A stretch of 64,000 nt of DNA from Gracilimonas sp034520725 (GTDB taxonomy: Bacteria; Bacteroidota; Rhodothermia; Balneolales; Balneolaceae), in assembly GCA_034520725.1 (NCBI GenBank), contig JAXHNH010000003.1, forward strand, positions 391,266-455,265, given 5' to 3'. The notes below the pieces were generated by a model that was given only the letters and a program-made list of their open reading frames with translations, was not told the DNA's origin and did not search any database. The position numbers were made by a program, and so were the translations under genes. Below are positions 62,729 to 64,000 of this stretch, one piece after another. Position 1 is the first letter of the stretch. Each line of letters starts with the position of its first letter.

Positions 62729-63229
62729 AGCTGTTCTATATTTTTGTCTTATTAAATTTCTTTCACAGATAGAAGATGTAAAAAGCCGAATTCAAGACTG
62801 TTATACAGTACGCTTTAAGATTTGTATATATCGAAGTTTCAAATGTGTGGGATTCCGGAGGGGACAGCCTGTGTGAAAAGCAGGTAAAACTATATTTCTT
62901 ACCACAGGTTGGTGTTACTTTGGTAAGCAGATTTAAACAATTTCCATATTACTGACTCCCCTCCCCGCAAGCAACAGCGAGCTGTTCTTGCTGTCCCTCC
63001 GAAGGGACACAGAGTAGGAATATCGAATATTCAACAAGAGAATATTGAATATCGAAGTATCAAGGTTTAATAATGGCAAGAATTTGTCTCTCTTTGAAGA
63101 GAGAGCGATTTCAGCTTTGTCCCGAAAGCTTTCGGGAAGAGAGGGCAGTGGTGGATTTAGGCACTGAAGTTTACCTTCGTTCCGCAGCGGAGCGCTGGAA
63201 CGAGAACATATTTATTAGCAAAACCTGTA
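62729..63229. other. 500-bp spacer with several hairpin repeats, no gene seen
   Basis: It contains GTCCCTCC/GAAGGGAC near 62990-63010, AATATCGAATATTC and its near-inverse near 63022-63053, CTCTCTTT/AGAGAGAG near 63092-63108, CCCGAAAG/CTTTCGGG at 63121-63136 and a family D palindrome at 63178-63202. Confidence 0.5.
63178..63202. repeat. palindrome family D, CGTTCC variant
   Basis: CGTTCC and GGAACG arms surround GCAGCGGAGCGCT. It lies 27 bp after the stop codon of the response-regulator gene and may terminate it. Confidence 0.55.
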
Positions 63230-63664
63230 TTACTGAGCATTTTTAATGTAATCAGGTGATTCACATTTTCTCCAGTATTCTACAATCGTTTTCATTGTTT
63301 CTTTGATCTCCCCATAATCGGTCGGTTTGATAAAGAACCCCTGAATAGATCTTGAATAAGCATCAATTACATGGTCTTGCTCTGCAGTTGTTGTAAAGAA
63401 AAGGTAGGGAATTGATTTTTTCCTCAAATCTTCATTATTGAAGACTTTTTCTCGTAATTCCATGCCATTTAGTTTTGGCATATTTATGTCGGATAGCACG
63501 AGGAAGGGTTCAACTTCAGTTCTAAGCAAAAACTGCAACGCTTTTTCACTATCATTAAAAAAAATAAGCTTATTCTCGTAGTCAAGATCTTCGAAGATCT
63601 CATTCAATATAGCTTGGTCGTCTTTGTCATCTTCAATAATGATAATAGACCCGGTTTTATTCAT
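63230..63664 (-). CDS. CheY-like single-domain response regulator (Rcp1 type)
   Basis: The 144-residue receiver domain has the acidic pocket IIEDDKDD at 8-15, phospho-acceptor aspartate in LVLSDINMPKLNG near 59, switch threonine in FFTTTAEQ near 92 and lysine in FIKPTDYGEI near 113. No output domain is present. Rcp1-type receivers are phosphorylated by histidine kinases such as phytochromes; no kinase is in the window. The CheB-type gene nearby suggests a common signalling role. Confidence 0.9.
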   Translation of the reverse strand: MNKTGSIIIIEDDKDDQAILNEIFEDLDYENKLIFFNDSEKALQFLLRTEVEPFLVLSDINMPKLNGMELREKVFNNEDLRKKSIPYLFFTTTAEQDHVIDAYSRSIQGFFIKPTDYGEIKETMKTIVEYWRKCESPDYIKNAQ

Positions 63665-64000
63665 CTGAGTTCACCTTCTTTATCTATTTATATTTACTTA
63701 AGGTCTTGAGCATAGGGGAGATGAAAACAATAGATATAATACACAGAAACAAGTGCTCAAAGCTCATTTCCCTATTAGTAACTCTCTTCTTTCTACAGAC
63801 CAAAACATATCATTAATTAAAGAGGGAATTGTTACATATAAAACAAGATGTGTTACATAATCTGATCTAAATCTTACGAGGATGAAGTTTTCATAAAGAT
63901 CATGAAATTTTTCTCAACCTGTGATCTTTCAACTCTTTAAAGTAGCTGAGAGTAATACCTGTAGTTTGTTTGCACTGATTGGATAATGGGCGACACCGCT
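63665..64000. other. upstream region of the response regulator, no gene seen
   Basis: The 336 bases are AT-rich without a credible frame or a clear repeat. Regulatory sequence for the divergent region is likely but not recognisable. Confidence 0.4.

Overview
The window looks like chromosomal DNA of a Balneolota/Bacteroidota-type bacterium (a Balneola or Gracilimonas relative). The reasons are promoters of the Bacteroidota type (TTG, about 20 bp, TAnnTTTG) before a TPP riboswitch and a tRNA, a TonB-dependent receptor with the carboxypeptidase-like N-terminal domain common in this phylum, BlaI/BlaR-type regulators, free-standing 23S-IVS-type four-helix-bundle genes, and intergenic spacers packed with short palindromic repeats. 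Species identity is inference.

Layout. 1-4 kb: the end of an alpha/beta hydrolase, then a TPP riboswitch driving a TonB receptor. 4-7.6 kb (minus): nadK, a frameshifted peptide-binding protein and ddl. 7.7-12.5 kb: two IVS-like units, each a four-helix-bundle gene inside inverted repeats, flanking a DDAH-like amidinohydrolase, then a penicillin acylase. 13-19.4 kb (minus): YbhN-like protein, LolA-like protein, ftsK, comB, gcvT. 20-26 kb: mrp, a TRIC-type channel, putP, glutamate dehydrogenase and membrane proteins. 27-29 kb: M19 dipeptidase and GNAT. 29.4-33.6 kb (minus): a BlaI repressor with a visible operator, two M56 (BlaR1-like) sensors with MORN-like tails, and a third paralogue that has lost its protease domain. 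34-36.4 kb: TlpA-type thioredoxin and MltB-like transglycosylase. 37-43.7 kb: lpdA, lipB, lipA (lipoate metabolism), plsY-gpsA (phospholipid synthesis), an AlbA_2 protein and an A-type Fe-S carrier. 43.8-52.9 kb (minus): VapBC, a deleted permease-USP gene, an SLC12-type transporter, NDH-2, Hsp33, an MFS transporter and leucine dehydrogenase. 53-55.2 kb: recJ and tRNA-Phe. 55.2-64 kb: an accessory-looking stretch with a twin beta-helix/propeller protein, a MaoC-SDR fusion, a dead REP-associated transposase between its REP hairpins, CheB, an outer-membrane barrel and a CheY-like regulator.

At least eight genes are broken by single-base indels, several at homopolymers (for example T5 for T6, C3 for C4, A4 for A5). 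Uncorrected sequencing errors are therefore a serious explanation, especially for nadK's neighbour, plsY and ndh, while the permease-USP deletion and the transposase deletion look like real decay.

The most unusual features are the two IVS-like units outside rRNA, the BlaI operator that overlaps its own promoter with a tandem M56 family behind it, a REP element that supplies the start codon of the LolA-like gene, and spacers built from modular word-like palindromes. No CRISPR array, rRNA, integrase, retron, DGR or prophage was seen.
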